A program made the translations under genes and the position numbers. Positions 1-10,170 of a stretch of 64,000 bases of DNA are shown here, in pieces. The notes under the pieces are model-generated. The model had not been told where the DNA came from. It saw only the letters and a list, made by a program, of their open reading frames with translations, and made no database searches. The DNA is taken from contig NZ_ATAO01000250.1 in assembly GCF_000455825.1 (NCBI RefSeq), forward strand, positions 121,967 to 185,966, read 5' to 3'. Positions within the stretch are counted from its first letter, which is position 1. Every line of letters starts with the position of its first letter. This DNA comes from Microbacterium maritypicum MF109. GTDB lineage: Bacteria > Actinomycetota > Actinomycetes > Actinomycetales > Microbacteriaceae.

Positions 1-69
1 TTCCGATATATCGTTTTCAGCCGCTGATCTGGGCCTTTGAATGTCGGTGGTCCCTGGTTCAGTGAAGGC

Positions 70-1368
70 ATGACGGCACTGGCGGATGCGACTCTCGAGC
101 AGGTGGGGGCGCTCGCCGCGCTCACCGAGATGCTCGTCGAGGTCGAGCGCACGATCAGCAGTCTGCAGGCCGCGCGCGACGGCATCCTCGCAGTGGGCTC
201 GCGGCTCGCGCTCGACGTCGCCGCGCAGGCGGAGCATCCCGATCATGGGGAGATGACGGCGCGCACCGTGGCCGCGGAGTTCGCCGCTGCCCTGCGCGTG
301 AGCGACCGCACGGTGCAGCGCCGCATGGCGGATGCGGCGTGGGTCGTGGAGCGCTTCCCGCTGGTCTGGGAAGCGCAGGGCGCCGGGCGCATCAGTGCTG
401 CGCACGCCCGGGCCGTGTGCGAGGCGGGCGAGCACCTCGACGACCCGATGAGTCGCGATGCCTACGCGACGCAGATGATCGCCTTCGCCGAGACCGAGGC
501 TCCGGCGCGAGTGGGCCGGATGGCACGGCGGGTGGCCGAGCGGTTCCAGGCGCGATCGATGGCGGAGCGGCACCTCGACGCGAGGGAGAAGAGGGCCGTG
601 TGGGTGAAAGACGTCGGGGATGGGATGACGCAGCTCGGCCTGCTCGGTCCATCGGCGCTCGTCCACGGCGTCTTCCAGCGGCTCACGCAGATGGCCACAG
701 CCGTTCGCGAGCTCGAATCCCCGGAGGTCGACGCTCACGAGCCCGAGTCTCCGGAGCCGGACCGGCGCTCCATCGCGCAACGCCGCGCCGATCTCGCCCT
801 CGACCTGCTCCTCACGGGCGCTCCGGCCGGCCACGACGCGCACGAGGGGCTTCTCGCGGCGATCCGCGGAACGGTGTCGGTCACCGTTCCCGTCACGACG
901 CTGATCGGAGATGATGCGACGCCGGCCGAGCTCAACGGCCGCACCCCGATCGATCCCGCGACCGCCCGCCGTCTCGCCGGTGCGGCATCCGGGTGGGACC
1001 GGATCCTCACGCACCCGATCTCCGGAGCGCTCCTCGCAGTCGACCGCTATCGTCCCGGTGCGGAGCTGAGGCGACATCTGAGCGCCAGGGACCAGCGATG
1101 CCGATTCCCCGCGTGCGGGCACGCATCCGCCGATTGCGACATCGACCACCATCGCGATGCCGCGCTGGGGGGCTCCACCGACGAGTCGAACCTCGGCCAC
1201 CTGTGCCGACGCCACCACGTGCTCAAACATCACTCGCCGTGGGCGGTCGAGTCTCTGGGGGCGGGGCTCTATGCCTGGACGAGCCCGACCGGCAAGGTCT
1301 ACATCGACCGGCCACCGCCGCAGAACACGGTCACCTTCGTCGACGACCCGGTCGTGCCCCCGTTCTGA
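70..1368 (+). CDS. DUF222 / HNH endonuclease-domain protein (13E12-repeat type)
   Basis: A 432-residue protein with an N-terminal helical DUF222 region and a C-terminal HNH treble-clef region. The latter shows CRFPACG, then CDIDHH, then LGHLCRRHH, which are the zinc and metal ligands expected in HNH nucleases. This family is abundant and multicopy in actinobacteria, and its biological role is unsettled; nuclease activity is inferred from the motif only. The start is uncertain. The frame is also open from a TTG at 37, and neither candidate has a well-spaced ribosome binding site. The gene stands alone, about 180 bases before the heat-shock operon, and need not be related to it. Confidence 0.85.
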   Translation: MTALADATLEQVGALAALTEMLVEVERTISSLQAARDGILAVGSRLALDVAAQAEHPDHGEMTARTVAAEFAAALRVSDRTVQRRMADAAWVVERFPLVWEAQGAGRISAAHARAVCEAGEHLDDPMSRDAYATQMIAFAETEAPARVGRMARRVAERFQARSMAERHLDAREKRAVWVKDVGDGMTQLGLLGPSALVHGVFQRLTQMATAVRELESPEVDAHEPESPEPDRRSIAQRRADLALDLLLTGAPAGHDAHEGLLAAIRGTVSVTVPVTTLIGDDATPAELNGRTPIDPATARRLAGAASGWDRILTHPISGALLAVDRYRPGAELRRHLSARDQRCRFPACGHASADCDIDHHRDAALGGSTDESNLGHLCRRHHVLKHHSPWAVESLGAGLYAWTSPTGKVYIDRPPPQNTVTFVDDPVVPPF

Positions 1369-1443
1369 GCGAGGGGTGCCACCGGCGGGAACGTGCACGG
1401 GAGGGCCTCGGTTTAAAGTTGAGCCCGTTCATATCAAGTTCAT

Positions 1444-1491
1444 TTGACACTCGAGCGACCTCTCGTTACACTTGAGTCATCGCGACTCAGG
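1444..1491 (+). promoter_or_regulatory. dnaK promoter with HAIR (HspR) operator
   Basis: TTGACA (1444-1449), a 17-base spacer and TACACT (1467-1472) form a good sigma-70-type promoter. A HAIR element overlaps the last two bases of the -10: CTTGAGT (1471-1477), 7 bases, then ACTCAGG (1485-1491), one mismatch from the consensus CTTGAGT-N7-ACTCAAG. HspR is encoded by the fourth gene of this operon, so autoregulated repression is the known model. An AAAGGAGAG ribosome binding site follows at 1537-1545. Confidence 0.88.
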
Positions 1492-1550
1492 TTTTCCTGA
1501 TCGCCGCAGATTTCCGAACCACAACGAACTTCCAACAAAGGAGAGAACAC

Positions 1551-3416
<1,866 letters not shown>

Positions 3417-3418
3417 TC

Positions 3419-4075
3419 ATGACGGACAAGAACTTCGACGAGAACCAGTTTCCTGAGTCCGCCGAAGGTCGCAGCGAGGGGTCGGATGCTCAGGCATCCG
3501 GCCCCGCGCCGCACCACCAGGACTCCCGTGAAGCGGCAGCCGCCGAGGGGTCGGACGAGACCCCCGTCGACGGTGCGCCGGACGACCTCACGGTCGACGA
3601 CATCCTCGGCGCCACGCAGACCGGCGAGGCCGCGGCGGAAGACGCCGTGCTCGCCGACCTCGAATCCACACTGCTGAACGACCTCAAGCGCCTCCAGGCC
3701 GAGTACGCCAACTACCGTCGCCGCACCGAGGAGCAGCGCCAGGTCGAGAGCGAGCGCGCGAAGGGCGAGGCCGCCAAGGGTCTCATCCCCGTGCTCGACG
3801 ACCTCGACCGCGCCGCCCAGCACGGCGATCTCGTGGAGGGGACTCCCTTCGCCGTGATCGCCGACAAGGTGCGGCTGGTCGTGGAGCGTCTCGGAGTGGT
3901 CGCGTACGGCGAGAAGGGCGAGGAATTCGACCCCCAGCGTCACGAGGCCATCTTCCAGCAGCCGACTCCCGGCGCCGAGAAGACCACCGTGCTGGAGGTC
4001 GTCGAGGTGGGCTACCGCCTCGGTGATGTCGAGCTGCGCCCCGCGAAGGTCGTCGTCGCCGTCCCGGAAGGGTAG
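3419..4075 (+). CDS. grpE: Nucleotide exchange factor GrpE
   Basis: A 218-residue GrpE. The first 75 residues are acidic and low in complexity. A long helix follows (LLNDLKRLQAEYANYRRRTEE), then the beta-wing domain with GEEFDPQRHEAIFQ. GrpE releases ADP from DnaK. The gene starts two bases after the dnaK stop and its ribosome binding site lies inside the dnaK 3' end, so the two are probably translationally coupled. Length and domain order match actinobacterial GrpE. Confidence 0.97.
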   Translation: MTDKNFDENQFPESAEGRSEGSDAQASGPAPHHQDSREAAAAEGSDETPVDGAPDDLTVDDILGATQTGEAAAEDAVLADLESTLLNDLKRLQAEYANYRRRTEEQRQVESERAKGEAAKGLIPVLDDLDRAAQHGDLVEGTPFAVIADKVRLVVERLGVVAYGEKGEEFDPQRHEAIFQQPTPGAEKTTVLEVVEVGYRLGDVELRPAKVVVAVPEG

Positions 4076-4082
4076 GTGATCG

Positions 4083-5066
4083 ATGGCCAGCCAGGATTGG
4101 TTCGACAAGGACTTCTACAAGACCCTCGGGGTCTCCAAGGACGTCAGCGATGCGGACCTGAAGAAGACGTATCGCAAGCTCGCGCGCAAGTATCACCCGG
4201 ACTCCAATCAGGGTGATGCCAAGGCCGAGGCGAAGTTCAAGGAGATCAGCGAGGCCTACTCGGTGCTCTCCGACGCCGAACAGCGCAAGGAATACGACGA
4301 GATCCGCGCCATGGGCTCCGGCGCCCGCTTCACGGCGGGCGGCCAGGGCGCAGGCGGCTTCGAAGACGTGTTCAGCCGTTTCGGACAGCAGGGCCGCGGG
4401 CAGACCGCCGACTTCGAGGACATCTTCGCGATGTTCAACCAGGGGCAGGGCGCGAGCTTCGGCAACGGTCGCTTCGGCCAGCCGAGCGGCGGTTACCGCG
4501 GCTTCGGTGGTCCGCAGCGCGGTGCCGACGTCACGGCCCGCACCACGCTCGACTTCATCACCGCCGTGCAGGGCGAGACCATCTCGCTGCAGGGTGAAGA
4601 CGGCAAGCCGTTCAAGGTGAAGATCCCTGCGGGTGTCGCCGACGGCCAGAAGATCCGTCTGCGAGGGCGCGGTCGTCCCTCGCCCGATGGCGGAGAGAGC
4701 GGCGACATCGTGGTGCAGATCGCGGTGCGCCCGCATCCGGTCTTCACCCGCGACGGTCTCAACCTGCGAGTCGTCGTCCCGGTGACGTTCACCGAGGCCA
4801 CTCTCGGGGCGACCATCGAGGTGCCCACCCTCGGCGGCGACGTGGTGAAACTCCGCGTCGCACCCGGCACCCCCTCCGGGCGGGTGCTGCGGGTCAAGGG
4901 CCGCGGTGTCACCACCTCGAAGGGCACGGGCGACCTGCTCGCCGAGCTTCAGGTCGCGGTGCCCACGCACCTCGATGAGGCCGCACGCGAAGCGCTGGAG
5001 AAGTTCCAGGAACTCGAGCCCACGGAGAACCCGCGGGCCGAGCTGATGGCGAAGGCGCGGCGATGA
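4083..5066 (+). CDS. dnaJ: J-domain co-chaperone DnaJ, zinc-finger-less form
   Basis: A 327-residue protein. The J domain (residues about 8-75) has HPD at 38-40, followed by a Gly/Phe-rich linker (about 80-150) and the two C-terminal beta-sandwich substrate domains. The four CxxCxGxG zinc-finger repeats of classical DnaJ are absent, and there is no cysteine in the whole protein, so the architecture is CbpA-like (type II). It should stimulate the DnaK ATPase and deliver clients. It lies in the dnaK operon 7 bases after grpE. The chromosome may encode a second DnaJ with a zinc finger elsewhere, as many actinobacteria do. Confidence 0.93.
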   Translation: MASQDWFDKDFYKTLGVSKDVSDADLKKTYRKLARKYHPDSNQGDAKAEAKFKEISEAYSVLSDAEQRKEYDEIRAMGSGARFTAGGQGAGGFEDVFSRFGQQGRGQTADFEDIFAMFNQGQGASFGNGRFGQPSGGYRGFGGPQRGADVTARTTLDFITAVQGETISLQGEDGKPFKVKIPAGVADGQKIRLRGRGRPSPDGGESGDIVVQIAVRPHPVFTRDGLNLRVVVPVTFTEATLGATIEVPTLGGDVVKLRVAPGTPSGRVLRVKGRGVTTSKGTGDLLAELQVAVPTHLDEAAREALEKFQELEPTENPRAELMAKARR

Positions 5067-5103
5067 CCGGTCGTCGAAGCGGACACCGGGGGCGGAGGCG
5101 TTC

Positions 5104-5520
5104 ATGATGAATGCCGACACCCCGGTGTTCGCGATCGCCGCCGCCGCCGAACTCTCCGGCCTCCATCCGCAGACCCTGCGGCAGTACGACCGCATCGGCC
5201 TCGTCGTCCCCGGGCGCACCTCGGGGGGCTCGCGCCGCTACTCGACACGCAACATCGAGCAGTTGCGCGAGGTCGCTCAGCTCTCCTCCGAAGGGGTGAG
5301 CCTTCCCGCGATCGCTCGTCTGCTCGACCTGGAAGACGAGAACAGGGCGCTGCGTAATCGCATCACCGTGCTCGAGAGCGCGCTGCGCACCGAGCGCGAG
5401 AGCCGTCCGGGCGTGCGCGTGTTCGCCGCCGGGTCCGCGGGCGTCGTGCCCATGCCGACCGGTCGCCGCCTTCGGCGCTCGACCGAGGTCGTGCTCTGGG
5501 ACCCGCGCGGGAGCGCCTAG
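5104..5520 (+). CDS. hspR: Heat-shock repressor HspR (MerR family)
   Basis: A 138-residue MerR-type regulator. The winged helix-turn-helix reads AAELSGLHPQTLRQYDRIGL and then PGRTSGGSRRYS. A short coiled coil follows (LEDENRALRNRITVLESAL). Position as fourth gene of the dnaK operon and the two HAIR elements in this window (before dnaK and before clpB) identify it as HspR. HspR is known to use DnaK as co-repressor. GGAGG precedes the start; ATG codons at 5104 and 5107 are both possible. Confidence 0.95.
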   Translation: MMNADTPVFAIAAAAELSGLHPQTLRQYDRIGLVVPGRTSGGSRRYSTRNIEQLREVAQLSSEGVSLPAIARLLDLEDENRALRNRITVLESALRTERESRPGVRVFAAGSAGVVPMPTGRRLRRSTEVVLWDPRGSA

Positions 5521-5545
5521 GTCACTGGCGATGGGTGGTGTGTAT

Positions 5546-5564
5546 CCTGTCAACAGTTAACAGG
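5546..5564 (+). promoter_or_regulatory. Inverted repeat upstream of the GntR gene, probable autoregulatory operator
   Basis: CCTGTCAAC-A-GTTAACAGG is a 19-base near-palindrome whose 9-base arms differ at one position. It lies between a possible -10 (TATCCT, 5543-5548) and the GntR start codon and overlaps the ribosome binding site. Its CTGTTAAC core and GTNNACA extension recur in the perfect palindrome at 10171-10198. Confidence 0.65.
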
Positions 5565-5572
5565 AGGTCACC

Positions 5573-6232
5573 ATGACGCAGACCGTCACGCGCGGAGAAT
5601 CCCTCGGCGCCCAGGTGGCGCGGGTGCTCCGCCAGCGCATCGTGCGCGGCGAACTCGCCCCGGGCGCGCGCATCACCGAAGAAGCGCTCGCCGAGGAGTT
5701 CTCGGTCAGTCGGGGACCGGTGCGCGATGCCCTGACGCAGCTGAGCTTCGAGAAGCTCGTCGAGGTGCAACGTCCGCGTGGGGTCTACATCGTCGGACTC
5801 ACCCGCGACGACGTCGATCAGCTGTACAGCCTGCGGGGCGCTCTCGAGCAGCTCGCCCTCTCTCGAGCGATGCGCGTCGACGACGACGAGCGCTGGGAGG
5901 CCATTTCCGCCGCCGTCGCGCGGATGGCCGAAGCCGCCGATGCCGGAGACCACGCGGCGTTCGTCACCGCCGACCTCGAGTTCCACTCGCAGATCTACGC
6001 GCTCGCCGATCACCCGCGCCTCGAGGGGGCGTGGAACCAGTACCTGCCGACGTTCACGGCGCTGCTCGAGGTCACGATCAACCATGACGAGGATCTCCAT
6101 GAGTCGTCAGACGATCATGTGAAGCTGCTCGAGGTCATGCGCACCGGTACCCAGGAAGCTGCTGCCGAGGTGTTGAGCGCCCACCTCGACGGTGCACGCG
6201 AGCGCATGCTGCACGAGGTGGGCGGACGCTGA
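5573..6232 (+). CDS. GntR-family transcriptional regulator, FCD (FadR-like) subfamily
   Basis: A 219-residue regulator. The N-terminal GntR winged helix has GARITEEALAEEFSVSRGPVRDAL (residues about 31-54, quoted in part) and is followed by the all-helical FCD ligand-binding domain (about 80-210), with metal-binding His candidates at LEFHSQIY and VLSAHLDG. FCD regulators usually sense organic acids. It starts 52 bases after hspR. It probably represses itself through the inverted repeat at its start, and possibly the transporter operon at 10.2 kb, whose promoter has a related palindrome. It is convergent with the next gene, only 3 bases apart. Confidence 0.9.
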   Translation: MTQTVTRGESLGAQVARVLRQRIVRGELAPGARITEEALAEEFSVSRGPVRDALTQLSFEKLVEVQRPRGVYIVGLTRDDVDQLYSLRGALEQLALSRAMRVDDDERWEAISAAVARMAEAADAGDHAAFVTADLEFHSQIYALADHPRLEGAWNQYLPTFTALLEVTINHDEDLHESSDDHVKLLEVMRTGTQEAAAEVLSAHLDGARERMLHEVGGR

Positions 6233-6235
6233 CCG

Positions 6236-6670
6236 TCAGATCGACGGATCGTTCGGATGCGCCTGCAGCCGACGCACCAGCCCCCAGGTGTTGCCGCGGG
6301 CTGTCGCCGAATGGCTGAACTCGTCGAGAGCGGCCTGCGCCAGAGCAAGACCGCGTCCGTTCTCGCTCGCCTGCTCGGGCATCACGACGCCGTCCCAGTC
6401 GATCGTCGCCGGTTCCGCCGAGTCGACGACCTCAGCGTGCAGCGCACCGTCGGAAGCGCGCACATCCACGCTCATCGTCACGTCGATGCCCCGGCTGTGC
6501 TGTGCGATGTTGGTCGCGACTTCGCTGAGCGCGAGCGTGAAGAGGGTGCGGTCTTCGGCGGGGATGCCGGGCGCGCGTATCCAGAGCCGGTCGAGCTCAT
6601 CCAGGACGCGGTCGACGAGGGCGAGTTCTGCCCGCCCGTCGATGTGGAAGCCCGGCGGTTCAGCTGCCAT
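6236..6670 (-). CDS. Anti-sigma factor-type serine kinase (RsbW/SpoIIAB-like ATPase)
   Basis: A 144-residue GHKL ATPase. The N box reads FTLALSEVATNIAQHS, the G1 box region VVDSAEPA, and the G2 box ENGRGLALAQAALDE. Such proteins bind a sigma factor and phosphorylate a STAS anti-anti-sigma protein. This gene overlaps the upstream STAS gene by 11 bases, so the pair is a classical partner-switch couple. It is last of the four-gene operon (phosphatase, glycosyltransferase, STAS, ATPase). No sigma factor gene is adjacent, so the partner may be a sigma factor elsewhere or the glycosyltransferase itself; both are inferences. Confidence 0.88.
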   Translation of the reverse strand: MAAEPPGFHIDGRAELALVDRVLDELDRLWIRAPGIPAEDRTLFTLALSEVATNIAQHSRGIDVTMSVDVRASDGALHAEVVDSAEPATIDWDGVVMPEQASENGRGLALAQAALDEFSHSATARGNTWGLVRRLQAHPNDPSI

Positions 6671-6992
6671 CGAACGCCGATTCCGGCGTGGGGTAGTCGC
6701 GAAGCACGCGATCGAGGTTGGTGAGGTGCAGGACCGTCTTCACTGCGTCGGGCACGGCGGCGATCCGCAGGTCTCCGCCTGCGACCCGGGCGCTCTTGAG
6801 GCCTCCGACGAGGGCGCCGAGTCCGGAGGAATCGACGAATTCCGTGCCACGCAGATCGATCGCGATGCGGGGCTGTCCTGCGGTGACGAGGTCGCTCACC
6901 GCGTTTCGCAGCAGCGGCGCGCCCGAAGCGGTCAGCCGCCCCGTGATCGCGATCACGGCATAGCCGTCCCTGTTCTCAGTGCTGACGTTCAT
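6660..6992 (-). CDS. STAS-domain anti-sigma factor antagonist (RsbV/SpoIIAA-like)
   Basis: A 110-residue single STAS domain. It carries the phosphoacceptor signature FVDSSGLGALV (Ser55/Ser56). Phosphorylation by the neighbouring ATPase should inactivate it, and a PP2C phosphatase, encoded two genes upstream, should reactivate it. Its ATG lies inside the end of the glycosyltransferase gene (17-base overlap) and its 3' end overlaps the ATPase gene by 11 bases, which points to coupled, stoichiometric synthesis. Confidence 0.9.
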   Translation of the reverse strand: MNVSTENRDGYAVIAITGRLTASGAPLLRNAVSDLVTAGQPRIAIDLRGTEFVDSSGLGALVGGLKSARVAGGDLRIAAVPDAVKTVLHLTNLDRVLRDYPTPESAFDGS

Positions 6993-8940
6993 TCGACTCC
7001 TTCTCGAGGGCGCGGGCGGCCGGTCCGCGGTAGCGGGCGGCCTGGATGATGACGCTGAGCACGACCAGGTCGTACAGCACCCAAGCCGTGTTCACGATCG
7101 TGCCGGTGCCGTCGGCGGTTCCGATGATCACGCGGGTGATGCCGATGATGAGGGCGATCGCGAGCATCGCCATCGCGGTGATCTGGGGCCAGATCTGCCC
7201 CCAGGGGATGCCGCGGGGGTCGCGGCCGTCCTTCCGCGTGACGGCGAAGGAAAGCGGGCGGCCGAGTGCGACGTTGGCGAATGCCGTCCAGCAGGCACGG
7301 ATCCATACCGGGAACAATGCGAGCGAGTACTGCTGCCCCCTCCAGGTGCGCACGCCCTTCGCGACCACGAGGAACAGCGCCTGATTCACGAGGAAGTACG
7401 GCAGGAAGCGGGCGAAGAAATCCAACGACCAGGCGGTGACCGGAAGCACCCCCCACACCAGGTAGACGACCGGGGCCACGAGATAGACGATCGCGGCGAA
7501 TCCCGACAGGTACGTCCACATCGTGGAGAAGTACATCAGCCGCTGTCCGGCCGAGAGGCCCCGTTTGACGAGCGGGTTGTCCCGCAGCATCACCTGCAGA
7601 GTGCCCTGCGCCCAGCGCAGTCGCTGCGTCAGCATCGTGCGGAGGTCTTCGGGAGCGAGACCGTGCGCCAGGATCTCGTGGTGGTACACGCTCTTCCAGC
7701 CGAGGGCGTGCAGCTGCATGGCCGTGGCCATGTCCTCGGTGACCGAGATCGTCGCGAGGGGGAGGATGGGCTGTGCCTCGTCGCCGCGGTCCAACCGCAA
7801 CGCGTCCAGCAGACCCCGCACAGCGGCGACGGCGGTGACCGGGGAGAGGTCGGAGGCGGCGAGGGCATCGAGGCCGGCCTCGTCGACGATCACCGCGCCC
7901 AGCTCGGCGTCCTGCTGCAGCGGAAGGGCGCCTATCTCCGCCAGGTCAGCCCTGATGCCGTCCATATCGTGCGCGATGAGGATGCGTGAGGCATGGTCGA
8001 CCGACTCGCGCACCCGCGCGGCGACATCGGCGACCGATTCTCCGGCCGCGAGTTCCTTCCGTCCGCGGCTAATCGCGATGCGCAGCGCCGACAGCTCCGT
8101 CGCCAGGGCGGAATCCGCTGCGGTCTGCGCCTCCCGCGCGATCAGGGTCTCGGCGGCCTTGAGTGCCCGGGAGGCCGAGTCGGTGACGTCGCGCACATAC
8201 CCCACGATCCCGAGTCGCATCAGGGCTTCGCGTCGCAGCACGGCGTTCGAGCCGCAGAAGAAGGCGGCGTTCCATCCGTCCTTGCCCTGCTGGATCGGAC
8301 CGTAGAACAGCGGCGCCTGGCTGCCCAGCGGATCGGCGTCATCGACGTTCACGAACCACTGCGGCGTCTGCACGAGGGCGACCTCCTCGTCGTCCGCGAA
8401 GTATCCGAGCGTGCGATGGAGGATCAGTGGATCGGGAACCTGATCGGCGTCGAGGATGAGGAGGAACTCGCCGTCGGTCTGGAACAATGCGCTGTTCAGG
8501 TTGCCGGCCTTGGCATGCCGCGGCTTTCCCGTCCACTCCTCCGAGCGCGTGAGGTAGCCGACCCCCGCCGCTCGGGCTTCGGCCTCCAACTCGGGGCGCG
8601 AGCCGTCGTCGAGGATCCAGGTCGAGTGGGGGTAGGCGATGTTCTTCGCCGCGCGGGCGGTGGTCATCACCAGAGCCACCGGTTCGTCGTACGTCGTGAT
8701 GAACACGTCGACTGTCCCCTGCGGCGGCGAGACGGGGGCCGGCCGCTCGCGTGCGCGCCACATCGTGAGGCAGAACAGGAACGTGTCGATCAGGCTGTAG
8801 GTCTCGGCGATCACGAGGGGCACGGCGATCCACCACGCCGACCAGTTGACCGATTCGAGCCAGCGCCATGCCACGTAGTTGACACCCAGCAGCACGGAGA
8901 GCAGGGCGAGGATGCGGATCGCCGCGAACCGGGCGGTCAT
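6976..8940 (-). CDS. Membrane glycosyltransferase family 2, cellulose-synthase (BcsA)-like, with a helical insertion
   Basis: 654 residues. Two N-terminal membrane segments (about 8-25 and 37-60) are followed by the GT-A domain with DDGS (111-114), DAD (164-166), GSNAVLRREAL (230-240), TED (401-403) and QRLRW (439-443), then about five membrane segments (470-635). These are the D,D,TED,QxxRW signatures of processive beta-glycan synthases. No PilZ domain is visible. Residues 247-398, between the acceptor-side motif and TED, form an Ala/Glu/Arg-rich helical stretch that has no counterpart in BcsA, where these motifs are nearly adjacent. The ATG overlaps the phosphatase stop (ATGA). The product is probably an exported polysaccharide whose identity cannot be told from sequence. 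Confidence 0.88.
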   Translation of the reverse strand: MTARFAAIRILALLSVLLGVNYVAWRWLESVNWSAWWIAVPLVIAETYSLIDTFLFCLTMWRARERPAPVSPPQGTVDVFITTYDEPVALVMTTARAAKNIAYPHSTWILDDGSRPELEAEARAAGVGYLTRSEEWTGKPRHAKAGNLNSALFQTDGEFLLILDADQVPDPLILHRTLGYFADDEEVALVQTPQWFVNVDDADPLGSQAPLFYGPIQQGKDGWNAAFFCGSNAVLRREALMRLGIVGYVRDVTDSASRALKAAETLIAREAQTAADSALATELSALRIAISRGRKELAAGESVADVAARVRESVDHASRILIAHDMDGIRADLAEIGALPLQQDAELGAVIVDEAGLDALAASDLSPVTAVAAVRGLLDALRLDRGDEAQPILPLATISVTEDMATAMQLHALGWKSVYHHEILAHGLAPEDLRTMLTQRLRWAQGTLQVMLRDNPLVKRGLSAGQRLMYFSTMWTYLSGFAAIVYLVAPVVYLVWGVLPVTAWSLDFFARFLPYFLVNQALFLVVAKGVRTWRGQQYSLALFPVWIRACWTAFANVALGRPLSFAVTRKDGRDPRGIPWGQIWPQITAMAMLAIALIIGITRVIIGTADGTGTIVNTAWVLYDLVVLSVIIQAARYRGPAARALEKESNERQH

Positions 8941-10091
8941 GCGTCCCTCCGCACCACCACGACGGTGATGTCGTCCGTCGCACGATCGTCGGCGGCGAGT
9001 CGCAGCGCCTCGCGCACCGCACCCTCCGGGCCGAGCGCTCGGAGCACGCGCTGCACATGGGCGAAGGGATCGTCGGCGTCGAGCACATCCAGCAGTCCGT
9101 CGCTGCAGCAGATGAACGTGTCGCCGGGTTCGAGCCTCGTGGTCATCGGGACGCGGGCATCGACGACGCCCATGCCCATCCCGAGCGGGAGGTTCTTGGA
9201 GCGCAGGTGCGTCCAGGAACCGTCGGCCCGGATCACGAAGGCGAGGTTGTGCCCGGCGTCGATCACGTCGAGATCGCCGCTCTCGGGTCGCAGCTCGGCG
9301 ACCATGGCGGTGACGAACATCGCCGTGTCGGCGAGGTCCTCTTCGAGCAGACGATCGACGTCGGCCACGGAGACGGCGAGCGAGCGCTCGGGCGCCGTCC
9401 GCAACGACGCTCGCACGGTCGCGGCGACGAGTGCGGGGCCGGTGCCCTTGCCCATCGCGTCGGCCACCGTGATGCGCAGCGCCCCTCCGTGCGTCGAGAA
9501 GTCGTAGTAGTCGCCCGCGAGCATGCCGCGCGGGGCGGCACCCGCAGCGATCGTGTAACCATCGAGCTCGGGGTTCGAGCGTGGTCGCAGCGCGCGCTGG
9601 AGAACAGCCGCGTGGTCGATGTCCTGGTCCTGGGCGAGCTCGGTCTGCACCCAGAACGCCAGGTCGCGCAGCAGGTCGCGCTGCGCTTCGGTGAAGGTGT
9701 GGGGCTCGGTGTCGAGCACGCACAGGGTGCCGACGGGCTCGCCGCCGGGCGCGTGCAGCGGGTGGCCGGCATAGAAACGCAGGTGCGGGTCCCCGGTGAC
9801 GAACGGGTTGTCGGCGAAGACATCGGTGATGAGGGCATCTTCGACCACCACGGTCGCGTCCTGCGACACCGTGTAGTCGCAGAAGGAGTCCTGCCGGGGG
9901 GCTTCGTTCCCGCCCAGCCCGATCTGCGCCTTGCGCCATTGCCGATCACGGTCGATCAGCGAGACGCTGACCATCGGCACGCCGAACATCTCCTTCGCCA
10001 GCCGCGCCACCCGGTCCACGCGCTCGTCCGGTGGTGTGTCAAGGATCCCCAGTTCCTCGAGCGCTGCCTGTCGCCGTCGCTCGTCGAACAT
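8937..10091 (-). CDS. GAF-domain PP2C/SpoIIE-type protein phosphatase (RsbU-like)
   Basis: A 384-residue protein. The GAF sensor domain (about 10-150) begins GILDTPPDERVDRV. A PP2C-type phosphatase domain (about 185-380) follows, with metal-binding motifs AGDYYDF, VADAMGKG, CSDGLLDV and ATDDITVV. It should dephosphorylate the STAS protein encoded downstream in response to a signal sensed by the GAF domain. The start chosen has AGGAGGGG about 9 bases upstream; an earlier ATG in the same frame (near 10167) lacks this. It is first in the partner-switch operon and is divergent from the transporter operon. The palindrome at 10171 lies 80 bases upstream, so both operons could share regulation. Confidence 0.9.
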   Translation of the reverse strand: MFDERRRQAALEELGILDTPPDERVDRVARLAKEMFGVPMVSVSLIDRDRQWRKAQIGLGGNEAPRQDSFCDYTVSQDATVVVEDALITDVFADNPFVTGDPHLRFYAGHPLHAPGGEPVGTLCVLDTEPHTFTEAQRDLLRDLAFWVQTELAQDQDIDHAAVLQRALRPRSNPELDGYTIAAGAAPRGMLAGDYYDFSTHGGALRITVADAMGKGTGPALVAATVRASLRTAPERSLAVSVADVDRLLEEDLADTAMFVTAMVAELRPESGDLDVIDAGHNLAFVIRADGSWTHLRSKNLPLGMGMGVVDARVPMTTRLEPGDTFICCSDGLLDVLDADDPFAHVQRVLRALGPEGAVREALRLAADDRATDDITVVVVRRDA

Positions 10092-10170
10092 GTGCTCCGC
10101 CCCTCCTACGGTCGCCTTCGGCCATCCTAGAAGGAACGCATCGCCGGCGGGACGCCATTCGCGCATCCGC

